Source: Mucilaginibacter sp. CSA2-8R
GTDB lineage: Bacteria; Bacteroidota; Bacteroidia; Sphingobacteriales; Sphingobacteriaceae
Assembly: GCF_038806765.1 (NCBI RefSeq)
Contig: NZ_CP152389.1
Coordinates: 3,534,001-3,598,000, forward strand
Direction of reading: 5' to 3'
DNA length: 64,000 nt
The position numbers were made by a program, and so were the translations under genes. Positions 8,075-15,854 of the stretch are shown here, in pieces. The notes beneath the pieces were generated by a model that saw only the letters and a program-made list of their open reading frames with translations, did not search any database and was not told where the DNA came from. Positions within the stretch are counted from its first letter, which is position 1. The number at the start of each line of letters is the position of its first letter.

Positions 8075-8130
8075 GTTATTGGTTATTGGTTATTGGTTAT
8101 TGGTTATTGGTTATTGGTTATTGGTTATTG
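8075..8130. repeat. Tandem heptamer array GTTATTG x8
   Basis: Eight perfect head-to-tail copies of GTTATTG run from 8075 to 8130, followed by a partial copy. The array begins four bases upstream of the ATA at the position where the exbD relic should start, so it occupies that gene's 5' untranslated region. Confidence 0.95.
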
Positions 8131-8327
8131 GTTTAAGCCAATTTAAAGAATATAGTTTTAATTAATTGTCTTTTACAGAATTTTATTCTGATAATAAATT
8201 TATCTTAGGATAAAATTTTATTTTGAGATAAATTATCACGTCATGTAAGAAAACATGGCTTTGCCGGCCCGCTTGGACTTGGAACTCTAATACATCAAAC
8301 AGGAAATCAGTAAATATCCCGGTTAAG

Positions 8328-9110
8328 TTACCGGTAAAAGCATTTGGAGTTGAGGATGGTATAAGTGATACCGATAGAATAGACCATATAAGTATCAAAA
8401 TTGCGCAAGTCGCCGCGTTGGGTACCGGGACCACCTATCTTGTTAACTGACCGGTCCGACAGATCATAAGCTGTCCGCGTGCTATAGGCCGACTGTGGTG
8501 CATAATAACCACTCACATCATCGAGGTAATCGGTCATGGCAGTGCGATAACCAATGTCAAACGTTATCCCTAAACTGCGCCAGGGATTGTATTTAATGCC
8601 GGCACCTATAGGTATTGACAAAACAGTGCTTTTATATGGCTTAATCTGGCCTTCGGTCATCAGCGGCGCCAAATCATACGTTTGGCCCTGGTATATGGCT
8701 TGCGGCTTATAATTTACAGCTGCAATACCGCCGTATATAAAAGGTGTAAATTTATGAATGCCGTCGCCGGGCAAGTACTCAAAAAAATTAAATTCGCCTA
8801 CCAGCGCAACTTCATTTAAGGGAGTAAAAAAGCTAAGGTTACGGTCGCGCTGCTGCTGGTATGCAGATGTACTGTCGGCGCCTTCTATCTGTGCTCTGAT
8901 GTAGCTGGCTTTGAGCGACAAATGACTGTTAAAGTTGTATCGCAGAGACACGCCGGCGGCAATACCACTTACCTGCAACACATTGCGCTGATTTAGATCT
9001 CCCTGGTAGCCCGAAGCGCCTAACTGGGCGCCTACCTCCCATTGCTGGGCGTTGAGCCGCACGGCGCTTATCAGCAAGAGCAAAAAAAGGCATACAGCTA
9101 TACGGGGCAT
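8328..9110 (-). CDS. DUF6089 family outer-membrane protein (PorG-like)
   Basis: Predicted 260-residue exported beta-barrel protein: signal peptide ending RLNAQ, then WEVGAQLGASGYQGDLNQ, the usual first strand of the DUF6089 family. Alternating strands follow, with FTPFIYGGIAAVNYKP, IPIGAGIKYNPWRSLGITFDIGYR and the family-typical YDLSDRSVNKIGGPGTQRGDLRNFDTYMVY split across the C-terminal third. This family includes PorG-like proteins linked to type IX secretion. It normally sits between nadK and uppS/bamA, as here, apart from the inserted exbD relic and repeat array. It begins nine bases downstream of the nadK stop. Confidence 0.85.
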   Translation of the reverse strand: MPRIAVCLFLLLLISAVRLNAQQWEVGAQLGASGYQGDLNQRNVLQVSGIAAGVSLRYNFNSHLSLKASYIRAQIEGADSTSAYQQQRDRNLSFFTPLNEVALVGEFNFFEYLPGDGIHKFTPFIYGGIAAVNYKPQAIYQGQTYDLAPLMTEGQIKPYKSTVLSIPIGAGIKYNPWRSLGITFDIGYRTAMTDYLDDVSGYYAPQSAYSTRTAYDLSDRSVNKIGGPGTQRGDLRNFDTYMVYSIGITYTILNSKCFYR

Positions 9111-9119
9111 GCCACAAAT

Positions 9120-9998
9120 TTAATAATTACGGGCATCCAAACCCCATAATAATTTATTTCTCAGGGTGGTTAAATAACTTTCATTGTTCAGGCGGATTAA
9201 GTTTAACTGAAACCCTGCCTTGCGGATATCAAACTTAATGTTAGTATCAATTACTGCCGTGCGCGAATCGCACGAAATTAAATAATTGGCGCTTCGCGTT
9301 TCAACTTCAAAGGTGAGTGTACAGGAGTCGGGTAACACAATAGGCCTCACATTAAGATTGTGAGGCGATACCGGCGTAACCACAATAGTGTCAGTTTGGG
9401 GATAGATGATGGGCCCCCCGCAACTTAGCGAGTAAGCCGTAGAACCTGTGGCCGTAGAGATAATAATACCATCGCCCCAGTAAGTGTTTAAAAACTCCCC
9501 ATCGAGGTAGGCATGCATGGTAATCATGGCCGAGTCGTCGCGCTTATGGATGGTGATATCGTTAAGCGCAAAGTTGTTCTCACCAAAAATCTCGGCGTCA
9601 GAGCAAATGCAGATCAGCTCGCGTGCTTCGGTAGTAAACTGCTGGGTGAGCACTGCATGCATGGCCGCAGCAATGTCGTTTTTATTAACGCTGGCTAAAA
9701 AGCCCAACCGGCCAAAATTGATACCAATAACCGGTATACCGCTATCGCGAATCAGGGTTACCATATCCAGTAAGGTACCGTCGCCGCCCAAGGTGATCAC
9801 CAAATTAATCAAGCCGGCCAGTGGCTGGCCTTTTTCTAACACGCAACAGGTTTGCATGTTAATGCGGCCTTCTAAAATACCTTTGAGCTGGTAATGCACG
9901 TATACCTTCGCGTCGTGTTGTGCCAGGGCATCAAACACCTGCTGTATGTAAGGTAAAACGGTGTCGTTAAACTGCCTGCCGTATACTAATATATTCAT
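9120..9998 (-). CDS. nadK: NAD kinase
   Basis: Predicted 292-residue cytoplasmic enzyme that phosphorylates NAD to NADP. Family motifs: LVITLGGDGTLLDMV with the catalytic Asp at about residue 73, GINFGRLGFLA, ALNDITIHKRD, and the glycine-rich DGIIISTATGSTAYSLSCGGPI. Length is normal. The adjacent CBS-domain gene upstream ends four bases before its start, so they are probably co-transcribed, and the PorG-like gene follows. The order nadK-DUF6089-uppS-bamA is widespread in Bacteroidota. Confidence 0.95.
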   Translation of the reverse strand: MNILVYGRQFNDTVLPYIQQVFDALAQHDAKVYVHYQLKGILEGRINMQTCCVLEKGQPLAGLINLVITLGGDGTLLDMVTLIRDSGIPVIGINFGRLGFLASVNKNDIAAAMHAVLTQQFTTEARELICICSDAEIFGENNFALNDITIHKRDDSAMITMHAYLDGEFLNTYWGDGIIISTATGSTAYSLSCGGPIIYPQTDTIVVTPVSPHNLNVRPIVLPDSCTLTFEVETRSANYLISCDSRTAVIDTNIKFDIRKAGFQLNLIRLNNESYLTTLRNKLLWGLDARNY

Positions 9999-10002
9999 GC
10001 AA

Positions 10003-10662
10003 TTACATGTTGAGATAATTCATGAACGACTCAAAACGGTTCATCGAATCATCATCTCCATCATTATGATTAAAGGTTGCCTTTACGTCATACCCGTAAC
10101 GTAAAAAGGCGGCATTAATTGAAGATATATCGGGCTTGTTTAACTTCAGGGTAACCTCCAGCCGGGTTGATTCGGGGAATGCCTTAACGTAAGAACTTAA
10201 TATCTGTGCATTATCAGACTCTACAATCTGCGCCATTTGCGACATGGCGTTGTTGTTGTTGCTTACTTCGAGCACAATAATACCGCCGGGCTGTGCTATG
10301 GCTGCAATGTCGGCAAAGAAGCTGTTCATTGCCGCGGCATTAATTACGCCTGTATAATTTTTAGCGGCATCCAGCACGGGTACTAAAGTCAGCTGTCCTT
10401 CGTAAAACAAACGGACTACATCATAAGCATGCTGATCTTCGTACACAAAATTATTAACGTGCAGCTGCGGTACCGATGATACCGGCATCAGATGATCGGG
10501 TTCGGTTATATCTGCCTCGGCTAATAAACCTAAAAACACATGATCGTTCACAACAGGCAGATGCCGTACACGAAATTCAACCATACGGTCAAGCGCAAGC
10601 TGTATGGTGTCGGTAATGGTTACCGCTGGTATCTTATCGGCAGCTAACTCTATTGCAAGCAT
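10003..10662 (-). CDS. CBS-domain protein
   Basis: Predicted 219-residue soluble protein with a tandem CBS (Bateman) module. The first repeat spans about residues 1-60 (PAVTITDTIQLALDRMVEFRVRHLPVV is its core, read in pieces) and the second about 70-120 (YDVVRLFYEGQLTLVPVLD). The C-terminal third (SNNNNAMSQMAQIVESDNAQ and the strand LEVTLKLNK) resembles an ACT-like fold. CBS pairs usually bind adenine nucleotides. It starts three bases downstream of the hydrolase stop and lies just before nadK, which is a frequent arrangement in Bacteroidota. Specific ligand unknown. Confidence 0.8.
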   Translation of the reverse strand: MLAIELAADKIPAVTITDTIQLALDRMVEFRVRHLPVVNDHVFLGLLAEADITEPDHLMPVSSVPQLHVNNFVYEDQHAYDVVRLFYEGQLTLVPVLDAAKNYTGVINAAAMNSFFADIAAIAQPGGIIVLEVSNNNNAMSQMAQIVESDNAQILSSYVKAFPESTRLEVTLKLNKPDISSINAAFLRYGYDVKATFNHNDGDDDSMNRFESFMNYLNM

Positions 10663-10665
10663 ATG

Positions 10666-11433
10666 TTAAACTTTTAATTTAATGTGTTCTAAATAATCTC
10701 TTAAATTGGCGTTAAATTCTTCGGGACGCTCCATCATAGGAGCATGACCGCAATGATCAATCCAATATAATTTAGAATCGGGGAGCAATTGGTTAAACTC
10801 AACCGCTACCTCAGGTGGTGTAATTTTATCATTCCGCCCCCAGATAAGACCAACAGGTATGGTTATCTTGTGCAGCTCTTTGCCCATATTGTGCCTGATA
10901 GCCGACTTTGCCATAGCCAGCAAACGCACTACTTTTGACCGGTCGTTGATGAGGATAAATACTTCATCAATTAAATCTTTGGTAGCCGTAGCCGGATCGT
11001 AAAACGTATATTCTACTTTTCCTTTCACAAACTCGTAATTCTCGCGGCGCGGAAAAGAACCGCCAAAAGCGTTTTCATACAAGCCCGAGCTACCGGTTAA
11101 AACCAGCGACTTCAACCTTTCCGGATGATTTACTGCGTAAATCAAACCTGCATGCCCTCCTAATGAATTGCCTACTAAGGTAATATTATTCAGGTCTTTA
11201 TGTTTGATAAAGCGATGCACCTCTTTTGAAATAGTTCTGACACCAGTGGTTATCAAAGGCAAATCAAATATGGGCAGCATGGGCAAAATTACCCGGTAAT
11301 CATCTTTAAATTCATCAATTACAGCTTCCCAGTTGCTTAAAGACCCCATCAGGCCGTGCAGTAACAACAACACCTCCCCCTGGCCTTCGTCTATATATAT
11401 AAATCCTTTTTCTTCCTTAAGCACGTATTTCAT
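10666..11433 (-). CDS. Alpha/beta-fold hydrolase
   Basis: Predicted 255-residue cytoplasmic hydrolase. It has the oxyanion-hole segment LLLHGLMGSLSNWE, the nucleophile elbow GNSLGGHAG (Ser about 90), the acid in WGRNDKITP and the base in DHCGHAPMMERPEEF, so the catalytic triad is complete. No signal peptide is seen. The substrate cannot be read from sequence; relatives include carboxylesterases and meta-cleavage product hydrolases. It is the first gene of the hydrolase/CBS/nadK run on the minus strand. Confidence 0.85.
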   Translation of the reverse strand: MKYVLKEEKGFIYIDEGQGEVLLLLHGLMGSLSNWEAVIDEFKDDYRVILPMLPIFDLPLITTGVRTISKEVHRFIKHKDLNNITLVGNSLGGHAGLIYAVNHPERLKSLVLTGSSGLYENAFGGSFPRRENYEFVKGKVEYTFYDPATATKDLIDEVFILINDRSKVVRLLAMAKSAIRHNMGKELHKITIPVGLIWGRNDKITPPEVAVEFNQLLPDSKLYWIDHCGHAPMMERPEEFNANLRDYLEHIKLKV

Positions 11434-11554
11434 GTCGGGGCGCGATAATCTTATATAACTTCAAATTCAATGCATTACGACAACTGTTACCAGCAACCTG
11501 CACGGCAATAAAATTAGTTTTTTGTAGCAGAGTTTTAACAATTAAACAAATTAT

Positions 11555-12004
11555 TTAGGCAAGCAATTGTTTTACCACCTCAGATATAGTTTTACCATCG
11601 GCTTTGCCGGCCAGTTCTTTATTGGCCGTCCCCATCACCTTGCCCATATCTTTTACTGATGTTGCACCTACCCTGCTGATCACATCTTTTATAAATACTT
11701 CAATCTCGGCCTTATCCATCTGCTTGGGCAGGTAAGCTTCAATTACTTCCATTTCCTCTTTCTCTATCTGGTACAAATCAGGGCGGTTTTGTGCCTCGTA
11801 AATGTCCGCAGACTCCTTGCGTTGTTTAACCAGCTTTTGCAGCACCTTAATTTCGGTTTCTTCATTGATATCTTCGGTCGCACCCTTTTCGGTTTTTGCG
11901 AGTAAAAGGGCAGATTTAATGGCACGCAAACCACGCAGCTTAGCTTCCTGCTTAGCCAGCATGGCCTGTTTAATATCCTGATTTATTCTATCGGTTAATG
12001 ACAT
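11555..12004 (-). CDS. GatB/YqeY domain protein
   Basis: Predicted 149-residue cytoplasmic protein matching the YqeY family: SLTDRINQDIKQAMLAK at the start, LRAIKSALLLAKTEKG, EAYLPKQMDK, and the C-terminal GATSVKDMGKVMGTANKELAGKADG region read in parts. The family shares its tail domain with GatB of the tRNA-dependent amidotransferase, which suggests tRNA contact, but its own function is not established. Length is typical. It stands alone between the hydrolase and SDR genes. Confidence 0.9.
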   Translation of the reverse strand: MSLTDRINQDIKQAMLAKQEAKLRGLRAIKSALLLAKTEKGATEDINEETEIKVLQKLVKQRKESADIYEAQNRPDLYQIEKEEMEVIEAYLPKQMDKAEIEVFIKDVISRVGATSVKDMGKVMGTANKELAGKADGKTISEVVKQLLA

Positions 12005-12009
12005 TTTAT

Positions 12010-12151
12010 GTTTAGTTGATTGGTTTATCAGTTAATTAGTTGAGTAGTTGCTTTTGATTGATAAGCTTGTAGAGGTAAGTGCTTCATTAATTACATAGAC
12101 AGATATCCATGCAGGCAACAACTCAACTACTCAATCTATCAACCGCCAAAC
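12010..12151. repeat. Intergenic imperfect inverted repeat
   Basis: The left arm (12010-12051, TTGATTGGTTTATCAGTTAA type) and right arm (12116-12151) are complementary at about 22 of 29 aligned positions, including GAGTAGTTG/CAACTACTC. The right arm abuts the stop codon of the SDR gene. It is the same layout as the elements at 1798, 43238 and 55022. Confidence 0.55.
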
Positions 12152-12910
12152 TTACTTTCTATGAATTAATGTTCCGGTTGCCTGTGCAGTTGGCATCAGC
12201 ACCAAATCGTTGATGTTAACGTGTGCCGGGCGCGAGGCTACGTACCAAATCGTTTCGGCAACATCGGCCGGTGTAAGCGGCGTGAAACCTTCATATACTT
12301 TTTTTGCACGGTCTTTATCGCCTTTAAAACGCACTTCAGAAAACTCGGTTTCTACTGCGCCGGGATGCACGGCGGTTACCTTAATACCATGCGGCAATAA
12401 ATCAATCCGCATGCCCTGGTTAAGCGCATCAACGGCAGCCTTGGTAGCGCAATACACATTACCATTAGCATATACGTTTTTACCTGCAATCGAACCCAAA
12501 TTAATAATATGCCCGTAGCCATTATCAATCATCCAGTTAGATACAATTTTGCTTACATAAAGTAAACCTTTAATATTGGTATCTATCATGGTATCCCAAT
12601 CTTCGTATGTGCCTTTTTGGATAGGGTCTAAGCCCTGGCTTAAGCCCGCGTTGTTCACCAGCACATCTACCTTCTTCATTTCATCGGGCAACGTGTCTAA
12701 GTGGTGCATTACCTGCTCTTTTACCCGAATATCAAACGCAGCTACGGCAATGCGCACATTGTAATCAGTGTTTAAACGCTGCGCCAGCTGGTCGAGCCGG
12801 TCTTGACGGCGGCCTGTTAAAATCAAGTCATACCCTTCGCGGGCAAAAAGGTGTGCACAGGCCTCGCCTATTCCGGCTGTAGCTCCTGTTATTAATGCAA
12901 TTTTAGCCAT
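12152..12910 (-). CDS. Short-chain dehydrogenase/reductase (YdfG-like)
   Basis: Predicted 252-residue classical SDR. The cofactor motif TGATAGIGEA is at residues 8-17, the Arg pair after it (GRRQDR) favours NADPH, VNNAG lies near residue 87, and the catalytic Tyr-Lys pair is in YCATKAAVDAL. The C-terminal pattern (HPGAVETEFSEVRFKGD, LTPADVAETI) matches the YdfG / serine-3-dehydrogenase subgroup. That subgroup reduces 3-hydroxy acids or malonic semialdehyde; the real substrate is unknown. It is transcribed alone. Confidence 0.88.
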   Translation of the reverse strand: MAKIALITGATAGIGEACAHLFAREGYDLILTGRRQDRLDQLAQRLNTDYNVRIAVAAFDIRVKEQVMHHLDTLPDEMKKVDVLVNNAGLSQGLDPIQKGTYEDWDTMIDTNIKGLLYVSKIVSNWMIDNGYGHIINLGSIAGKNVYANGNVYCATKAAVDALNQGMRIDLLPHGIKVTAVHPGAVETEFSEVRFKGDKDRAKKVYEGFTPLTPADVAETIWYVASRPAHVNINDLVLMPTAQATGTLIHRK

Positions 12911-13135
12911 AGGTGATTAACTAACACCGGCGAAATTATGTTTTTTATTAAATAAAGAAGCGTGCGGATTACCTTATGCGCCGGATTAGTTTACCTGCGA
13001 ACACATAAATGACTGTTAAATAACATTTTGAGCAGATGTTGATTTCTGCACATTCAACAAAAGCTTTTTGGACTGTTGCAAGGCTGCGGCTTGCGGCGTG
13101 ATGACTCGTCGGACTTTACCTGAAACTTAAACCCT
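12911..13135. other. Intergenic region without a recognised feature
   Basis: This 225-bp stretch lies between porT and the SDR gene. A short GC-rich segment near 13085-13110 (GGCTGCGGCTTGCGGC) can fold weakly, but there is no clear terminator, promoter or ORF. Confidence 0.5.
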
Positions 13136-13867
13136 CTACTCAAAGTGCAGGCTAAACATAATTTGGTGCAGAAACAACTTATCAATAGGCGACGACAGCG
13201 GGTTAGTGCCCTGTATCAAAAGATTACCCATCGAATTGGCTATTTTTAATTCGGGCGACATTTTAAAATACTGGAAATAAATGTCACAACCGATGCCTGC
13301 TTCGTACGATGCAAAATTGCGGGTGTTTAATATTTTGCGTTGCAGAAAGTCCTGATTTAAATCTTCTTTTTGCTTGCTGATGGCCATCGAATATTTTACA
13401 CCGCCCACCAGATAAGCCCTGACGTTGCCCACTTTGTCCGATTTAATTTTTAAAAGCAATGGCACATCTACAGTAGTAGCCTGCACCTGGCGTACGGTGT
13501 TATCGGACGGGTTGTAAAACGTATAATTTAATTCGCGGTCGGCAAAAACCAGCGCGGGCGTTAATCTTGCTTCTAAATGCTCGGTCAGGCTATATCTGCT
13601 AATGAAGCCAACAGCAAATCCGGGCGTTCTGCGCGAACTGATCGCAGCTATACCACTGGTCAAAGGGGGGCCGTAAGGGTCGTCTGGATTTTGTAAAGGC
13701 TGTTGCCAGTATGGTTGCCTGATTACCTTATAATATTGTTGAATAGCCTGAAAAGAGAAGCCGAAACTGATTTTGTTTTGGTCGGCACCACCACCCCAGC
13801 CTTGTGCCCTGGCCTGCGTAAACGAAGCCAGCACCAGTACCCACAGAATGACTTTTTTAAATTGCAT
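13136..13867 (-). CDS. porT: PorT family protein (type IX secretion)
   Basis: Predicted 243-residue exported beta-barrel protein with signal peptide ending QARAQ. The sequence GWGGGADQNKISFGFSFQAIQQYYKV resembles the N-terminal strand of PorT homologues, and the rest alternates strands such as FAVGFISRYSLTEHLEARLTP and VDVPLLLKIKSDKVG. PorT is a component of the Bacteroidota type IX secretion system in the outer membrane. Its position one base after the ubiE stop matches the conserved ubiE-porT pair in this phylum, which is the strongest support. Confidence 0.8.
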   Translation of the reverse strand: MQFKKVILWVLVLASFTQARAQGWGGGADQNKISFGFSFQAIQQYYKVIRQPYWQQPLQNPDDPYGPPLTSGIAAISSRRTPGFAVGFISRYSLTEHLEARLTPALVFADRELNYTFYNPSDNTVRQVQATTVDVPLLLKIKSDKVGNVRAYLVGGVKYSMAISKQKEDLNQDFLQRKILNTRNFASYEAGIGCDIYFQYFKMSPELKIANSMGNLLIQGTNPLSSPIDKLFLHQIMFSLHFE

Positions 13868-14599
13868 TTATTTTACGCCTGTATAAATAGAACAGATGCC
13901 AAAGGCCAGCGGCCGGTTTTTAGTTTGCTTGTAACCCACTTTGTTCATCAGCGCCACAAAATCTTTCCCGTCCGGAAAAGCGGCTACCGACTCGGGCAGG
14001 TACGAGTAAGCACGCGAATCTTTTGAAAAAAGCTTACCAATACCTGGCGTAATATAATGAAAGTAAAAGTTATACAATTGCTTAACCGGAAAAACACGGG
14101 GTTTAGAAAACTCCAGTACTACCACCTTTCCGCCCGGCTTTAAAACCCGCAGCATATCGGCCAGGCCGGTTTCCAGGTTTTCGAAGTTACGCACACCGTA
14201 AGCTACTGTGATGGCCTCAAATTCGTTATCGGTAAAAGGCAGCTTTTCAGAATCGCCCAAACGCACTTCAAACTTATCGCTCAAGTTGCGCTTTTTTATT
14301 TTTTGCTTCGCGACATCCAGCATTCCGGCCGAGATATCAACACCCACAATTTTTTCGGGTTTAAGAATAGACAGCGCCTCAAAGGCAAAATCGCCGGTGC
14401 CAGTGGCCACGTCTAATATGCGTTTAGGCTTCAGGGTCTTTAGCTCGTTAATGGCAATTTTACGCCAGATGATGTCGATACCCAAAGACATAAAATGATT
14501 TAAAAAATCGTATGTTTTGGATATGTTGTTAAACATATCAGCTACCTGTTCTTTTTTGGTAACCTGCGTATTTTGATATGGCGTTACAGACTTACTCAT
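13868..14599 (-). CDS. ubiE: Demethylmenaquinone methyltransferase
   Basis: Predicted 243-residue SAM-dependent methyltransferase catalysing the last step of menaquinone synthesis (also called menG). It has the UbiE start MFNNISKTYDFLNHFMSLGID, SAM motif I DVATGTGDFAFEA, ITVAYGVRNFE and a C-terminal FGICSIYTGVK. The product fits the menaquinone-dependent respiration implied by the cydAB genes at 55-57 kb. The porT gene follows without a gap, so the two are co-transcribed. Confidence 0.94.
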   Translation of the reverse strand: MSKSVTPYQNTQVTKKEQVADMFNNISKTYDFLNHFMSLGIDIIWRKIAINELKTLKPKRILDVATGTGDFAFEALSILKPEKIVGVDISAGMLDVAKQKIKKRNLSDKFEVRLGDSEKLPFTDNEFEAITVAYGVRNFENLETGLADMLRVLKPGGKVVVLEFSKPRVFPVKQLYNFYFHYITPGIGKLFSKDSRAYSYLPESVAAFPDGKDFVALMNKVGYKQTKNRPLAFGICSIYTGVK

Positions 14600-14710
14600 T
14601 GGGCAGTAAAGATAGCGAATTATATGGTTTGAACTTTAATAATGCACACCCAACAGTATGCCCTATTTAAAGTTTGACGCATCATTCACATACCCACCCA
14701 AAACGACAAT

Positions 14711-14749
14711 GCCGCCTGAACAAACCGTTAAACGGTCGCTCAGGCGGGC
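14711..14749 (-). terminator. Stem-loop downstream of the RND efflux operon
   Basis: CCGCCTGA (14712-14719) pairs with TCAGGCGG (14740-14747), and an inner hairpin ACCGTTAAACGGT lies at 14724-14736. On the minus strand a short T run follows (GTCGTTTT). It lies after the last gene of the efflux operon and is probably its terminator. Confidence 0.5.
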
Positions 14750-14771
14750 ATCATCCATCAACAAACACAAG

Positions 14772-15854
14772 CTATTTAATTTCCTGACCTTCTTTTAATT
14801 CATCGCCGGGGTTGAGCACAATTTTATCTCCGGCTTTCAGGTTACCAAATACCTCGGTATTAGTGTCGTTTACAATGCCTTCTTTTATATCGGCATATAC
14901 GGCTTTACCGTTAATTACTTTAACCACGTAAATCCTTTCGGTAGAGCGTACAATAGCATTGTTAGGTACCAGTAGCGATTTTGCTCCAAACAGCAAAGGC
15001 ACCTTCACCTCGCCATACATGCCGGGCTTTAGTTGCTGATTTTTATTGGCTACATCAATCTCAATAGCCTCCGACCGCTGCGAGCTTAACGCATTAGATG
15101 ACCGGCTGATGTAGGCTTTGTTAGACTGGCCGGGCAGCGCGTTAAATACAAACGTCACCGGCTGCTTCAGGTCTACCTTTTCAACATAGTTTTCGGGTAT
15201 CATTACCTCCAGGCGCAGCTTGCGGGTACCCTGCAACACCAGCATGGGCTGGTCGGTTGATTTGCCTGGCCCTACCAGCGCCCCTGCCGATACATTACGT
15301 TGCACAATCATGCCATCAAACGGTGCCCTGATGTTTAAATAGGCCTGCACATCTTTAACAGAGGTTGCATTAGACCGTTCGGACAAGGCAACCGCCTCAT
15401 CTGCCTTCATTTTAGACGACGCGTTATCCAAGTCGAGCGGCGACACCGCCCCTTCTTCTTTAGCAGCTTCTTTTAACCTGCGGTACTTTTCGCGGCTGGC
15501 GTTAGCAGCTTCCTGCGCCTGCAGGTAGCGGGCATTAGCCGATTGTACCTGCGATGCCATCTCTGGCGCCTCCAGCGCGGCCAGTAATTGCCCTTTATGA
15601 ACTATGGAGCCGCGGTCAACATTCAGTTGCTTCACAAAGCTGTTTATTTTAGCAAATATATTTACCTCATTAAACGGCTTAAGCTGCCCGGGCAGCCTCA
15701 CGTAGCTAGACAGGGCCTTTTCAGTAACGGTGGCAGTTTCCAACTTATCGTCGGTTTTTGCCTTGCCGGCAGTAATATCAACCGGCTTATCAGCGTGCGA
15801 GCACCCAAAAAGGGTTGTCGCAACAAAGGCTATAGTGATTAATTTATACTTCAT
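14772..15854 (-). CDS. RND efflux periplasmic adaptor (membrane fusion protein)
   Basis: Predicted 360-residue lipoprotein (lipobox LFGC, Cys 18). Domains in order: beta-barrel/lipoyl half near residues 40-90 (KPFNEVNIFAKINSFV, DRGSIVHKGQLLAALE), a helical hairpin about 90-150, the second lipoyl half (RAPFDGMIVQRNVSAGALVG), then barrel and membrane-proximal domains. This is the HlyD/AcrA-type adaptor that links the inner-membrane pump to the TolC channel. It overlaps the pump gene by 11 bases and is the last gene of the operon. Confidence 0.92.
   Translation of the reverse strand: MKYKLITIAFVATTLFGCSHADKPVDITAGKAKTDDKLETATVTEKALSSYVRLPGQLKPFNEVNIFAKINSFVKQLNVDRGSIVHKGQLLAALEAPEMASQVQSANARYLQAQEAANASREKYRRLKEAAKEEGAVSPLDLDNASSKMKADEAVALSERSNATSVKDVQAYLNIRAPFDGMIVQRNVSAGALVGPGKSTDQPMLVLQGTRKLRLEVMIPENYVEKVDLKQPVTFVFNALPGQSNKAYISRSSNALSSQRSEAIEIDVANKNQQLKPGMYGEVKVPLLFGAKSLLVPNNAIVRSTERIYVVKVINGKAVYADIKEGIVNDTNTEVFGNLKAGDKIVLNPGDELKEGQEIK

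Noticed and set aside
8075..8130. Possible CRISPR-like or direct-repeat array
   Set aside because: The units are 7 bp without spacers, and no cas genes are present; it is a simple tandem repeat.
13703..14026. Plus-strand ORF of 107 codons across porT and ubiE
   Set aside because: Spans two well-supported minus-strand genes and has no family features.
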